A stretch of DNA of 6,147 bases from Mycobacteriaceae bacterium (GCA_019242135.1 JAFAWC010000392.1:1-6147), one strand, 5' to 3'; shown: positions 1 through 6,016, numbered from the stretch's first letter. Notes: generated from the letters alone by a model not told the origin. Numbers and translations are program-made.

Positions 1-436
1 TCCGCATCGCCCGTTCTCCGTCGACCAACTCGGCGTTGGGAAAGGCGATCGGCAGCAATGTCGCGAAAGTCGGGGACAGCGCGTCTGTTCCGACCCTCCG
101 GGCGTTAGCCGCGCCGTCGATGTCGCGTAACACCGAGATCAGCGTCATAGGGTTCCACGCCAGCCCGTAGAGGTTGCCATGCGGGATGTCTTCGGGAATG
201 CCTTCGTCCCAGGTGCTGTTCAGATAGATCTGCCGGCTGGCGCGCACCACGGTGCAGATGGGACCGAATGGCCTGGTGCCCGCGACCCACAGTTGCGGCG
301 CCCCAGTGAAATAGCGAACGTTGGCTTGCCGACCGAGCACGAGCACATCGAGGTCGTGCGCCTCCATCTGCGCGAACGCCCGCTCGCGCCGACCAACGCG
401 CAGTTCGGGGCCGTCCGGAACGATCTCAGTCGCCAT
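1..436 (-). CDS. M24 family (creatinase/prolidase-like) protein, N-terminal part only
   Basis: This gene begins at an ATG at 434-436 and runs off the left edge, leaving 145 codons. The visible part has the character of a creatinase/prolidase N-terminal domain. Residues 20-45 carry an AFAQMEAHDLDVLVL stretch followed by a QANVRYFTG motif, which parallels LNNANVVYSTG in the gene just upstream; after it come beta-rich segments ending near ELVDGERAM. The metal-binding pita-bread domain, which would hold the catalytic ligands, lies outside the window, so activity cannot be judged. The start codon lies inside the 3' end of the preceding M24 gene (11 bp overlap) and has no clear Shine-Dalgarno, which suggests translation by reinitiation. 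M24 proteins include aminopeptidase P, prolidase, creatinase, ectoine hydrolase and DMSP lyase, so the reaction is open. The frame is secure; family assignment rests on the N-terminal domain and the paralogue next door. Confidence 0.8.
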   Translation of the reverse strand, partial: MATEIVPDGPELRVGRRERAFAQMEAHDLDVLVLGRQANVRYFTGAPQLWVAGTRPFGPICTVVRASRQIYLNSTWDEGIPEDIPHGNLYGLAWNPMTLISVLRDIDGAANARRVGTDALSPTFATLLPIAFPNAELVDGERAMR

Positions 437-1661
437 AAGGTGAATAGGGGTAGTCGGTAAGCGGTATCCAGCCGCTTTCAGTGATGACCACGATCTCCTC
501 ACTGCGGTAGCCGCCGGTGCCGTCCTCCCAGACGACCGGTTCCAACACCAGCACCATCCCGGCCGGGAAGACGAACTTGTCGTCGTACTCTTCACCCAGA
601 TCGGTGCCGATCATGGGAGCCTCGGCGGCGCTGGTGCCAATGCCGTGGCCGAGATAGAAGTGGGGCAGCCACGGCTTGTGGCCCTCGTTTGCTGCGATTG
701 CCGCCCGCGCCAGGTCACCCGACGTGGCACCGGCCTTAGTCACATCGAGTACGGCGTCGAGAATGTGTCGCCATTGATGAAACTGGTCCTGCTGCTTGGC
801 TGTCGGGCGGTCGCCCACCAACCAGGTCCGACCGAAGTCCGAGCACCACCCGGTGTAGGTGATGCTCATGTCGGTCCACAGCACGTCGCCCTTCGCCAGG
901 TCCCGTTCCGTGGTGAGCAAAGGCAACGCGAGGTCGCCGTGGGTCGTCCACACTCCCTCGCCCTTCGACGCCGGCATCACCTGCCAGATCGCCTCGAGCA
1001 TGTTGGCTGTCGCACCCAGTTCGAAGGCCCTCCGCACGAACACCGCCGACAGGTCGATCTGGCGGACCCCCGGTGTCAACGCATTCTGGACGTCGGCCAT
1101 CGCCTCGTCGGTGATGCGGCAGGCTTTCCGGATACAAGCGATCTGGTCGGGTGTCTTGACAAGCTTGGCCGCCCCGATCACCGCCGCGGCATCCGTGGGT
1201 GGGCCGCCGGGAAACAGCCGACCGGCGGCCCGGCGCATCGCGCCCGTCAGTTCGTCGACGGCGACGGTCGCAGCTGCTGGGATCAGGTCGGTGAACAACT
1301 GCGCGAAATGCTCCACGCCCTCGTCGAATTCCAGATACAGCGGCGGGTGCACATGGTCGGCGGGTACCTCCGACTCCCATGAGGCACCCTCGCGAAACGG
1401 CATGAACAGATGGGGATGTTCGTCGGTGGCGAGCACGATCGCGACCGGCCGCTCGATGTGCGAAAGGCCGGCGTCGAGCAATGGCCAGGCGGCGCCGGTG
1501 GAGTAGACGACATTGGCGTTGTTCAACAGGATCAGCGCGTCAACACCGTTGCCCGCCATAGCCGAGCGCAGCCGCTCGGCCGTGTCGCGTCGCATGCGGG
1601 CCCGATCGGGTTGATCGGGGATGCGGATGCTTGATGTGTCTGCAGACAAAGAGCTCGTCAT
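426..1661 (-). CDS. M24 family metallohydrolase (Xaa-Pro peptidase/creatinase-like)
   Basis: A complete 411-residue protein of usual length for the two-domain creatinase/prolidase group. Residues about 25-160 form the N-terminal creatinase-like domain with an NNANVVYSTG motif near 47-56. Residues about 170-405 form the pita-bread catalytic domain. All five expected dimetal ligands are visible: Asp264 (WTD), Asp275 (SDFGRT, the usual 11 residues later), His339 (LGHGIG), Glu374 (LVLEP) and Glu388 (YRSEE). It should therefore be an active cytoplasmic metal-dependent hydrolase. Whether it cleaves Xaa-Pro peptides, a creatine-like amidine, an ectoine-like amide or something else cannot be told. 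I chose the ATG at 1659-1661 because it follows the amidohydrolase stop (1663-1665) by one base and begins before the domain; a longer open frame to 1766 would overlap the amidohydrolase by 104 bp. An AAGGAG at 1678-1683 is too far upstream to be ideal, so coupling to upstream translation is likely. Confidence 0.92.
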   Translation of the reverse strand: MTSSLSADTSSIRIPDQPDRARMRRDTAERLRSAMAGNGVDALILLNNANVVYSTGAAWPLLDAGLSHIERPVAIVLATDEHPHLFMPFREGASWESEVPADHVHPPLYLEFDEGVEHFAQLFTDLIPAAATVAVDELTGAMRRAAGRLFPGGPPTDAAAVIGAAKLVKTPDQIACIRKACRITDEAMADVQNALTPGVRQIDLSAVFVRRAFELGATANMLEAIWQVMPASKGEGVWTTHGDLALPLLTTERDLAKGDVLWTDMSITYTGWCSDFGRTWLVGDRPTAKQQDQFHQWRHILDAVLDVTKAGATSGDLARAAIAANEGHKPWLPHFYLGHGIGTSAAEAPMIGTDLGEEYDDKFVFPAGMVLVLEPVVWEDGTGGYRSEEIVVITESGWIPLTDYPYSPYGD

Positions 1662-1662
1662 C

Positions 1663-2835
1663 CTAGACGCCCAAGAACTCCTTGATATTGCCGCTGACGA
1701 TGCGGGCGGCGTTCTCCGGTCCCACGGCGTTGACGACGGTCGCCAGCGACTTCTCCGAGTAGCCAAATGTGCTTTCGTTGTGCGGATAGTCCGACGACCA
1801 CATCACGTTGTTTACACCGATACGGTCGATCAGGCGCAAACCCAGTGGGTCGACCATGAATGACGCCCTCATGTGGTTGTCCCAATAGTGCTGGATGCCA
1901 TGCTCGAGCTGATGATTGAACATGTGTTGGTATGAGGCGAGCAGGTGTTCGGCGTCCTGCAACGCGGCGGGAACCCAGGCGATTCCGCCTTCGAACCAGC
2001 CGATGCACAACCGAGGGTGGCGGTCGAGGATACCGCCGAAGATGTATTTGGAGAACATCTCTCGGAACGAGTCGACGTTGATCATCATGCCGACGACGAC
2101 GCTGTTGACTTCGCACGGGGTCTTGGGCGGTGTCTCGCCGATGTGATGGCTCACCGGCAGGCCGGCTTCTTCGATCTCATCCCAGACCGCACTCATGGCC
2201 GTGCACGAGTAGTCGATGACGTTGCCGTCGTCGTCCTTTCCCGGGTTCAGCGGCAATAGAAACGTCTTGAGTCCCAGCGATTTCAGGTCCGCCAAGGTTC
2301 GCCGGGTGCCCTTCGGATCCCACCAATTGATCAAACCGGCGCCGTAGAAGTGGCCGTTCGACCGTTCTTGCAGCTCAGCCATGTGCTCGTTGTAGATACG
2401 GAACACCCGCTCGCGCAGATCCTTGTCGGGATAGTGGAACAGCGCCAGCACCGCGTTGGGGAACGCCAGTTCCCGGTCGACGCCGTCCTCGTGCAGCTCT
2501 CGGATGCGGGCCTCGATGTTGGACGTGGCAGCGCCGGCCATGTCGTCGTACTGCATCAACACCTTGCTGAAATCACCTGGCAGGAATGTCTGTCCCTTGC
2601 GCCCCACCATGTACGCGCCGTCCTCGTACCAGATTCGCGGCGCCTTGTCCTTGAGGTCATCGGGGAACTTCTCGTAGAAGATGTCGTCGGCGAGAGAGAT
2701 GTGGTTGTCGGCCGAGAAAACCTCCGTGCCGGCGGGCAGACCCACGTCGCCGCCGGCGTGACCGCGCCGATTTTTCGGTGCGCCGAAGCCTTCGGGGGGA
2801 TACAGCGTGGCGGTGCTGGGCTGACTGGACATCAT
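1663..2835 (-). CDS. Amidohydrolase-2 family metal-dependent hydrolase
   Basis: A complete 390-residue TIM-barrel protein of the amidohydrolase-2 (ACMSD-related) family, normal in length. After a low-complexity leader of about 38 residues, strand 1 gives FSADNHI (Asp43, His45). Further candidate metal or active-site residues are His230/His231 in PVSHHIGET, the GWFEGG segment near 279-284, and Asp349/His352 in WSSDYPHNEST. The family contains hydrolases and also non-oxidative decarboxylases of aromatic or quinolinate-like acids, so the reaction is not fixed. No export signal is seen. Two consecutive ATGs (2835 and 2832) are possible starts; a GGAAGG at 2839-2844 is 3 nt from the first and 6 nt from the second, so the second, giving 389 residues, may be the one used. 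It sits 39 bp after the P450 stop and 1 bp before the M24 gene, so co-expression and a shared pathway with both are likely. Confidence 0.92.
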   Translation of the reverse strand: MMSSQPSTATLYPPEGFGAPKNRRGHAGGDVGLPAGTEVFSADNHISLADDIFYEKFPDDLKDKAPRIWYEDGAYMVGRKGQTFLPGDFSKVLMQYDDMAGAATSNIEARIRELHEDGVDRELAFPNAVLALFHYPDKDLRERVFRIYNEHMAELQERSNGHFYGAGLINWWDPKGTRRTLADLKSLGLKTFLLPLNPGKDDDGNVIDYSCTAMSAVWDEIEEAGLPVSHHIGETPPKTPCEVNSVVVGMMINVDSFREMFSKYIFGGILDRHPRLCIGWFEGGIAWVPAALQDAEHLLASYQHMFNHQLEHGIQHYWDNHMRASFMVDPLGLRLIDRIGVNNVMWSSDYPHNESTFGYSEKSLATVVNAVGPENAARIVSGNIKEFLGV

Positions 2836-2838
2836 TGA

Positions 2839-2844
2839 CCTTCC
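2839..2844 (-). promoter_or_regulatory. Ribosome binding site of the amidohydrolase gene
   Basis: On the minus strand GGAAGG precedes the tandem ATG ATG start. The spacer is 3 nt to the first ATG and 6 nt to the second, which favours the second (start at 2832). The call rests on match and position only. Confidence 0.5.
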
Positions 2845-2874
2845 ATTCGGGTTCTTCGAGTATCTGGTTCGGGA

Positions 2875-4059
2875 TCACCACACGACGGGCAGTTCGTAGA
2901 CGCCGTAGGCGAGCCGATCATGTTTGAGCGGGATCTGGTCGATCGGCCGGGCCAGTTTCAAGGTCGGGATGCGTTGAAACAGCGTGTGGAAGACGATCTG
3001 AAGTTCCGCCCTGGCCAGCTGCTGCCCGACGCACTGGTGCCTGCCGTAGCCGAACGCGACGTTCTGGCCGGCCTTGTTGCGGTGAAGGTACAGGCGGTCA
3101 GGCTCGTTGAATGTTTTGGGATCCCAGTTCGCCGGCGCCAGGTCGATGATGATGCCCTCCCCGGCACGGATCACTTGACCGGCGATCTCAATGTCGTCCG
3201 CGGCGACTCGGCGCTGGCCGTTCTGGATGATCGACAGGTAGCGAAGCAGCTCCTCGACCGCGTTCGCGAGCACCCCCGGATCGTCGGCGTCACGGATCAC
3301 CGCCAATTGGTCGGGATGTTCGAGAAGGGCCAGCACGCCGAGTCCGATCATGTTCGCGGTTGTCTCGTGTCCGGCGATGAGCAATCCGGTGGCCAGCTGG
3401 GCGGCCTCGCGCACATCGATCTCGCCCGCCTTGACGCGCTCGGCCAGATCGGACACCGCATCCTCGGCGGGGTTTTCCATCTTGGACCGGACCAGATTCG
3501 CCAGGTACTTGGCCAGGCCCATCGCCCCCTTCGCGTTGTCTTCGGCCGTGGCGTAGCGGGCGAGCCCCACGTTCGCGTGGTGCTGAAAAAATTCGGCGTC
3601 CTCATACGGCACGCCAAGAAGTTCGCTGATCACCAGGGATGGGACAGGCAGCGCGAGTGCCGTGACAATGTCGGCGGGCTGGGGACCTGCCAACATGGCG
3701 TCGATGTGCTCGTCGGTGATCTTCTGAATCGCCGGGCGAAGCCCCTCAACGCGCTTGTATGTGAACGGCTTCGAGAGCATGCGCCGAAACCTCGTGTGCT
3801 CTTCGCCGTCAGAGGTGAAGACCGACCGCGGTCGTTTGTGCACCGTCGCCAGCATGCCTTCGTTCCAGTGCGGAAAACCCGACCGCCGGTCATCGACACT
3901 GACCCGAGAATCCGAGAACAGCGCCCGTGCCTCCTCGTAGCCGGTGATCAGCCACGGTGTGCTGCCATCCCAAATCCGGACGCGGGCGACTGGCTTCGTC
4001 GTGCCAAGCTCCAAGACCTCAGGTGGCGGCGCGAACGGGCAGCCAACGTCTCGCGCCAT
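2875..4059 (-). CDS. Cytochrome P450 (bacterial class I, CYP105/CYP107-like)
   Basis: A soluble, haem-thiolate monooxygenase expected to take electrons from the ferredoxin encoded just upstream and hydroxylate a small organic substrate in the cytoplasm. Numbered from the ATG at 4059 (394 residues), it shows the N-terminal GCPFAPPP motif, the C-helix HTRFRRML (88-95), the I-helix oxygen-activation motif AGHETT (229-234, Glu232/Thr233), the K-helix ExxR (Glu270/Arg273) and the full haem loop FGYGRHQCVGQQLA with Cys344 as ligand. All catalytic hallmarks are intact. In the meander, the common NRDP reads NWDP (311-314). The in-frame sequence just upstream of this ATG looks like coding sequence of the same protein, so the natural start is probably about 19 codons earlier (see 4060-4116). 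The subfamily guess comes from the N-terminal CPF-PPP style and is weak; the substrate is unknown. Confidence 0.95.
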   Translation of the reverse strand: MARDVGCPFAPPPEVLELGTTKPVARVRIWDGSTPWLITGYEEARALFSDSRVSVDDRRSGFPHWNEGMLATVHKRPRSVFTSDGEEHTRFRRMLSKPFTYKRVEGLRPAIQKITDEHIDAMLAGPQPADIVTALALPVPSLVISELLGVPYEDAEFFQHHANVGLARYATAEDNAKGAMGLAKYLANLVRSKMENPAEDAVSDLAERVKAGEIDVREAAQLATGLLIAGHETTANMIGLGVLALLEHPDQLAVIRDADDPGVLANAVEELLRYLSIIQNGQRRVAADDIEIAGQVIRAGEGIIIDLAPANWDPKTFNEPDRLYLHRNKAGQNVAFGYGRHQCVGQQLARAELQIVFHTLFQRIPTLKLARPIDQIPLKHDRLAYGVYELPVVW

Positions 4060-4116
4060 CGGGTACTCGGGGATATCGGCGGCGGCTTCGGTTGTTCCGG
4101 TCAGCGTGTTCGACAG
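4060..4116 (-). other. Probable N-terminal extension of the P450, non-ATG start or frameshift
   Basis: In the P450 frame, with no stop, this stretch reads LSNTLTGTTEAAADIPEYP and runs directly into MARDVGCPF. A flexible leader ending in a P-x-P-M-x-R type segment before the CPF-PPP motif is usual for actinobacterial P450s, so the ATG at 4059 is probably an internal methionine. No ATG, GTG or TTG exists in this frame between 4060 and about 4164; the only candidates are CTG codons, best the one at 4114-4116 with a purine-rich GAGAA about 9 nt before it. Alternatively, an ATG at 4128-4130 overlaps the ferredoxin stop as ATGA but is out of frame; one extra C in the CCCC run at 4118-4121 would join it to the P450 frame. 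Confidence 0.55.
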
Positions 4117-4126
4117 TGGGGCGTTC

Positions 4127-4321
4127 TCATTCTTCGGTGTGGATGACCTGGGCGGGACAGTCGGCGGCGGCCCGGCGTACGTTTTCGACCTGCTCGGCCG
4201 GCGGGTTCTCGTTCAGCAGGACGACAACACCGTCCTCCTCGCGTTGGTCGAAAACTTCGCTCGAGTGCAACACGCAGTTTCCGGACGATACGCAGTTGTC
4301 TTGGTCGACCCGTACTTTCAC
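4127..4321 (-). CDS. [3Fe-4S]-type ferredoxin, P450 redox partner
   Basis: A 64-residue acidic protein typical of the small ferredoxins encoded beside actinobacterial P450s. The cluster ligands are Cys10, Cys16 (CVSSGNC) and Cys55 (DCPAQVI). The spacing fits a single [3Fe-4S] cluster in which the place of a fourth cysteine is taken by Ser13. It should carry electrons one at a time from a ferredoxin reductase, not encoded here, to the adjacent P450. The start is a GTG at 4319-4321 that overlaps the TetR TGA (GTGA, 4 bp); the sequence upstream in this frame is Ala/Arg-rich and unlike a ferredoxin, so longer versions starting at 4408 are unlikely. Its own stop at 4127-4129 overlaps an ATG at 4128-4130, a further sign of coupling to the P450. 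Confidence 0.93.
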   Translation of the reverse strand: MKVRVDQDNCVSSGNCVLHSSEVFDQREEDGVVVLLNENPPAEQVENVRRAAADCPAQVIHTEE

Positions 4322-4986
4322 TGCGCGCGCTTTCGGTTGTGCGCCGTCACGGGCGCCAGCCACAGCCCCACGATCGCGTCGATGAGCCCTGGCGTCGCTT
4401 CCCGCCAACTAGGTCGAGGCGCAGGGGCGGGTTCGGCAAGCCCGCGTTCCCATTCGGCGCACGTATGCATCAGGAGGTTGCGCGCCATGATGTTGCGTTC
4501 GGTGCGAACCGCCTTCGGTAGGTCGGGCAGACATCGGTTGATCCCGTCGATGACCTGCACCAGCGACGGCGAGGCGAGCGCGTCCTTGACCACGATCTTG
4601 TGGTAGGCCGGGTCGGCCATGGCCTGTGCGGCAAACCGGGCGTACCAGGTGGGGTTGCCGAGTTCGGCCAGGTGCTCCGTCAGTGGGCGAACCAGACAGC
4701 CGACCCACTCGCGAAGTTCCGTGGACTGGCTCGTCTGCGCCACCATCTGCTCGCGCAGCTGCTCAATCGGGATACGGTGCTTATTTTCGATGGCGCGGAC
4801 CAGGTCGGCCTTGGTGCCGAAGTGATAACCGACGGCGGCGTTGTTGCCCTGCCCGGCAGCCTCGCTGACCTGCCGGTTGGACACCGCGTACACGCCATGG
4901 TCCGCGAACAAGCGCTCGGCCGCCGACAGGATCGCCTCACGCGTGCTGCTCGCGCGATCGTTGTGGACCTTCGCCGCTGCGGTCAT
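4318..4986 (-). CDS. TetR family transcriptional regulator
   Basis: A 222-residue regulator of usual TetR length. Residues 14-61 form the N-terminal DNA-binding domain: STREAILSAAERLFADHG (helix 1), then a helix-turn-helix spanning about 36-57 with NRQVSEAAG and the signature GYHFGTKADL at 53-62. The remaining part is all-helical, variable, and would bind the inducer and dimerise. As first gene of the packed run with ferredoxin, P450, amidohydrolase and M24 genes, and with a 22 bp palindrome just upstream, it most likely represses its own operon until a substrate or intermediate binds. I take the ATG at 4984-4986, though it lacks a Shine-Dalgarno; an in-frame GTG at 4999-5001 lies 8 nt below a TAATAT hexamer and could be a leaderless start adding five residues. 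The effector is unknown. Confidence 0.93.
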   Translation of the reverse strand: MTAAAKVHNDRASSTREAILSAAERLFADHGVYAVSNRQVSEAAGQGNNAAVGYHFGTKADLVRAIENKHRIPIEQLREQMVAQTSQSTELREWVGCLVRPLTEHLAELGNPTWYARFAAQAMADPAYHKIVVKDALASPSLVQVIDGINRCLPDLPKAVRTERNIMARNLLMHTCAEWERGLAEPAPAPRPSWREATPGLIDAIVGLWLAPVTAHNRKRAQ

Positions 4987-5009
4987 GGATGCAGTCAACA
5001 CCGGTTTCC

Positions 5010-5015
5010 ATATTA
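5010..5015 (-). promoter_or_regulatory. Possible -10 element of the TetR-led operon
   Basis: On the minus strand the hexamer TAATAT fits the actinobacterial -10 pattern (TAnnnT) and overlaps the near arm of the palindrome at 5013-5034. No convincing -35 is seen at the right distance. A GTG in the TetR frame begins 8 nt downstream, so the transcript could be leaderless or nearly so. This is inference from motif and position. Confidence 0.45.
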
Positions 5016-5034
5016 AGTCAAGTGACTGACTTAA
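5013..5034. promoter_or_regulatory. 22 bp palindrome, probable TetR operator
   Basis: The site is TTAAGTCA, six central bases AGTGAC, then TGACTTAA: perfect 8 bp arms. A second, shorter palindrome AGTCA-AG-TGACT (5016-5027) is nested off-centre, because TGACTGACT holds two overlapping half-sites. Position, 27 bp before the TetR ATG and over a -10-like hexamer, and the symmetry fit an autorepressor operator. Outer copies of CCGGTT (5001-5006) and AACCGG (5033-5038) flank the site but are not centred on it. Confidence 0.75.
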
Positions 5035-5050
5035 CCGGGTGGCCGTTAGT

Positions 5051-5131
5051 CGGCATCTTTGGTCAGGAGACGGCATCTCTGGACGTCAGGAGACGGCATC
5101 TCTGGACGTCAGGAGCCGGCATCTTTGGAGG
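5051..5131. repeat. 23 bp tandem repeats derived from the SDR 3' end
   Basis: Two identical 23 bp units, 5063-5085 and 5086-5108 (TCAGGAGACGGCATCTCTGG then ACG), adjoin a diverged third copy at 5109-5131, which is the last coding stretch and stop codon of the SDR gene. A partial fourth copy (CGGCATCTTTGG) is at 5051-5062. The core CGGCATCTYTGG thus recurs at 5051, 5071, 5094 and 5117. Each full unit carries TGA on the minus strand. This looks like slippage-type expansion of the gene end; a regulatory role is possible but unsupported. Confidence 0.85.
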
Positions 5132-5927
5132 CGCGTACGGCCACCTTGCCCGCCACGGTGCCCCCATCGACGGGCAACACGGTGCCGGTGACGTAGCGGG
5201 AGCGATCGGTGGCGAAGTACAACGCCGCCTCGGCGACGTCTTCCACGGTGCCCTCGCGCTTCAGCGGCCGGTCAGCGCGCATTTGTGCGCGAATCGCCTC
5301 CTCGAACCGTTCCAGCTGTGCCAGGTCCTTGCCCGCCGCCGACTTCCTTACGATCGCTGTGCGGATGTTGCCGGGCGCCAGGGCATTCACGCGAATCTCG
5401 TAATGGGCCAATTCGATTGCGGCGGACTTGGTGAACTGGATGACTGCGGCCTTCGAGGCTCGGTAGGTCATCACGCCGCCGCCGGCCTGAATCCCCCCGA
5501 TCGAGGTCATGTTGATGATTGACCCGCCACCGTGTCGGGCCATGTGCCGCGCGGCGTCGCGTGTCCCGGCCATCACGGCCAGCACGTTGATTGACATCAC
5601 CCGGTGAAAGTCGGCCAGGTCGTCGTCGAGGAGGCGACGGTGCATGGTGCCCGACACGCCCGCGTTATTCACCATCACGTGCAGGCCGCCGAAGCGATCG
5701 ATCGCCGTCGACACCAACCCGCTGACTTGCTCGATATCGGACACATCGGCTTCCACGAAGTGGGCACTGCCACCGATTTCAGAGGCCACGGCCGAACCGC
5801 GGTCACGATCAACATCGCCAATCAGCACCGTGGCGCCCTCGGCGCAAAACCGCCGCACCAGGCCTTCGCCGAGGCCCGACGCCCCGCCGGTGACGATCGC
5901 GACCTTGCCCGCCAGCTCGTCAGCCAT
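5109..5927 (-). CDS. Short-chain dehydrogenase/reductase (classical SDR)
   Basis: A 272-residue cytoplasmic oxidoreductase with a Rossmann fold. It has the glycine-rich cofactor motif TGGASGLG (13-20), an acidic Asp38 after strand 2 (GDVD) that favours NAD over NADP, Asp61-Val62 for adenine binding, NNAG (87-90), and the catalytic tetrad Asn114, Ser142, Tyr155 and Lys159 (TYRASK). PG at 185-186 and VDGG near 253-256 complete the family pattern. It should interconvert an alcohol and a ketone or aldehyde; the substrate is not visible. The ATG at 5925-5927 is preceded by a strong purine-rich site (5934-5942). The tail after VDGG, about 16 residues ending ASKDAGS, is built from the sequence repeated downstream. 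It is 122 bp upstream of the TetR gene on the same strand and may be its own unit or belong with the upstream hydrolase. Confidence 0.95.
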   Translation of the reverse strand: MADELAGKVAIVTGGASGLGEGLVRRFCAEGATVLIGDVDRDRGSAVASEIGGSAHFVEADVSDIEQVSGLVSTAIDRFGGLHVMVNNAGVSGTMHRRLLDDDLADFHRVMSINVLAVMAGTRDAARHMARHGGGSIINMTSIGGIQAGGGVMTYRASKAAVIQFTKSAAIELAHYEIRVNALAPGNIRTAIVRKSAAGKDLAQLERFEEAIRAQMRADRPLKREGTVEDVAEAALYFATDRSRYVTGTVLPVDGGTVAGKVAVRASKDAGS

Positions 5928-5933
5928 TCACTG

Positions 5934-5942
5934 CCCCTTTCC
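5934..5942 (-). promoter_or_regulatory. Ribosome binding site of the SDR gene
   Basis: On the minus strand GGAAAGGGG lies 6 nt before the ATG at 5927. It is the best Shine-Dalgarno in the window and fixes the SDR start. Confidence 0.65.
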
Positions 5943-5960
5943 GAGTGGTCTGTGCATGGA

Positions 5961-6016
5961 GAGATCCGTTCGCGTGTCTGCGTGTGGTGAGATCCCTTGG
6001 CATGTCTGCGTGTTTG
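5961..6016. repeat. Imperfect 28 bp tandem duplication upstream of the SDR gene
   Basis: Copy one (5961-5988) and copy two (5989-6016) both begin GAGATCC and share TGTCTGCGTGT; 22 of 28 positions match. The duplication fills most of the 130 bp between the upstream gene and the SDR start. No clear promoter or terminator hairpin is visible in the gap, so readthrough from the upstream gene is possible. A role for the repeat is not evident. Confidence 0.6.

Noticed and set aside
645..1382. A 245-codon plus-strand open frame opposite the M24 gene
   Set aside because: A GC-driven shadow; no family pattern, and the opposite strand holds all five M24 metal ligands.
1662..1766. A 35-codon N-terminal extension of the M24 gene
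   Set aside because: It would overlap the amidohydrolase 3' end, and the extension is low-complexity Arg/Ser-rich sequence; ATG 1661 follows the previous stop by one base.
2920..4146. A 408-codon open frame on the plus strand opposite the P450
   Set aside because: It mirrors the P450 codon structure in GC-rich DNA, has no recognisable motif, and the minus strand carries all P450 hallmarks.
4322..4408. A 29-codon N-terminal extension of the ferredoxin
   Set aside because: The extension is Ala/Arg-rich, lies wholly within the TetR gene, and makes the protein longer than the usual small ferredoxin; GTG 4321 with a GTGA overlap is better.
4987..5076. A 30-codon extension of TetR to an ATG at 5076
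   Set aside because: It would run through the palindrome, the -10-like hexamer and the tandem repeats.
5051..5131. CRISPR array
   Set aside because: The repeats are directly adjacent with no unique spacers, only about four copies, and one copy is coding sequence.
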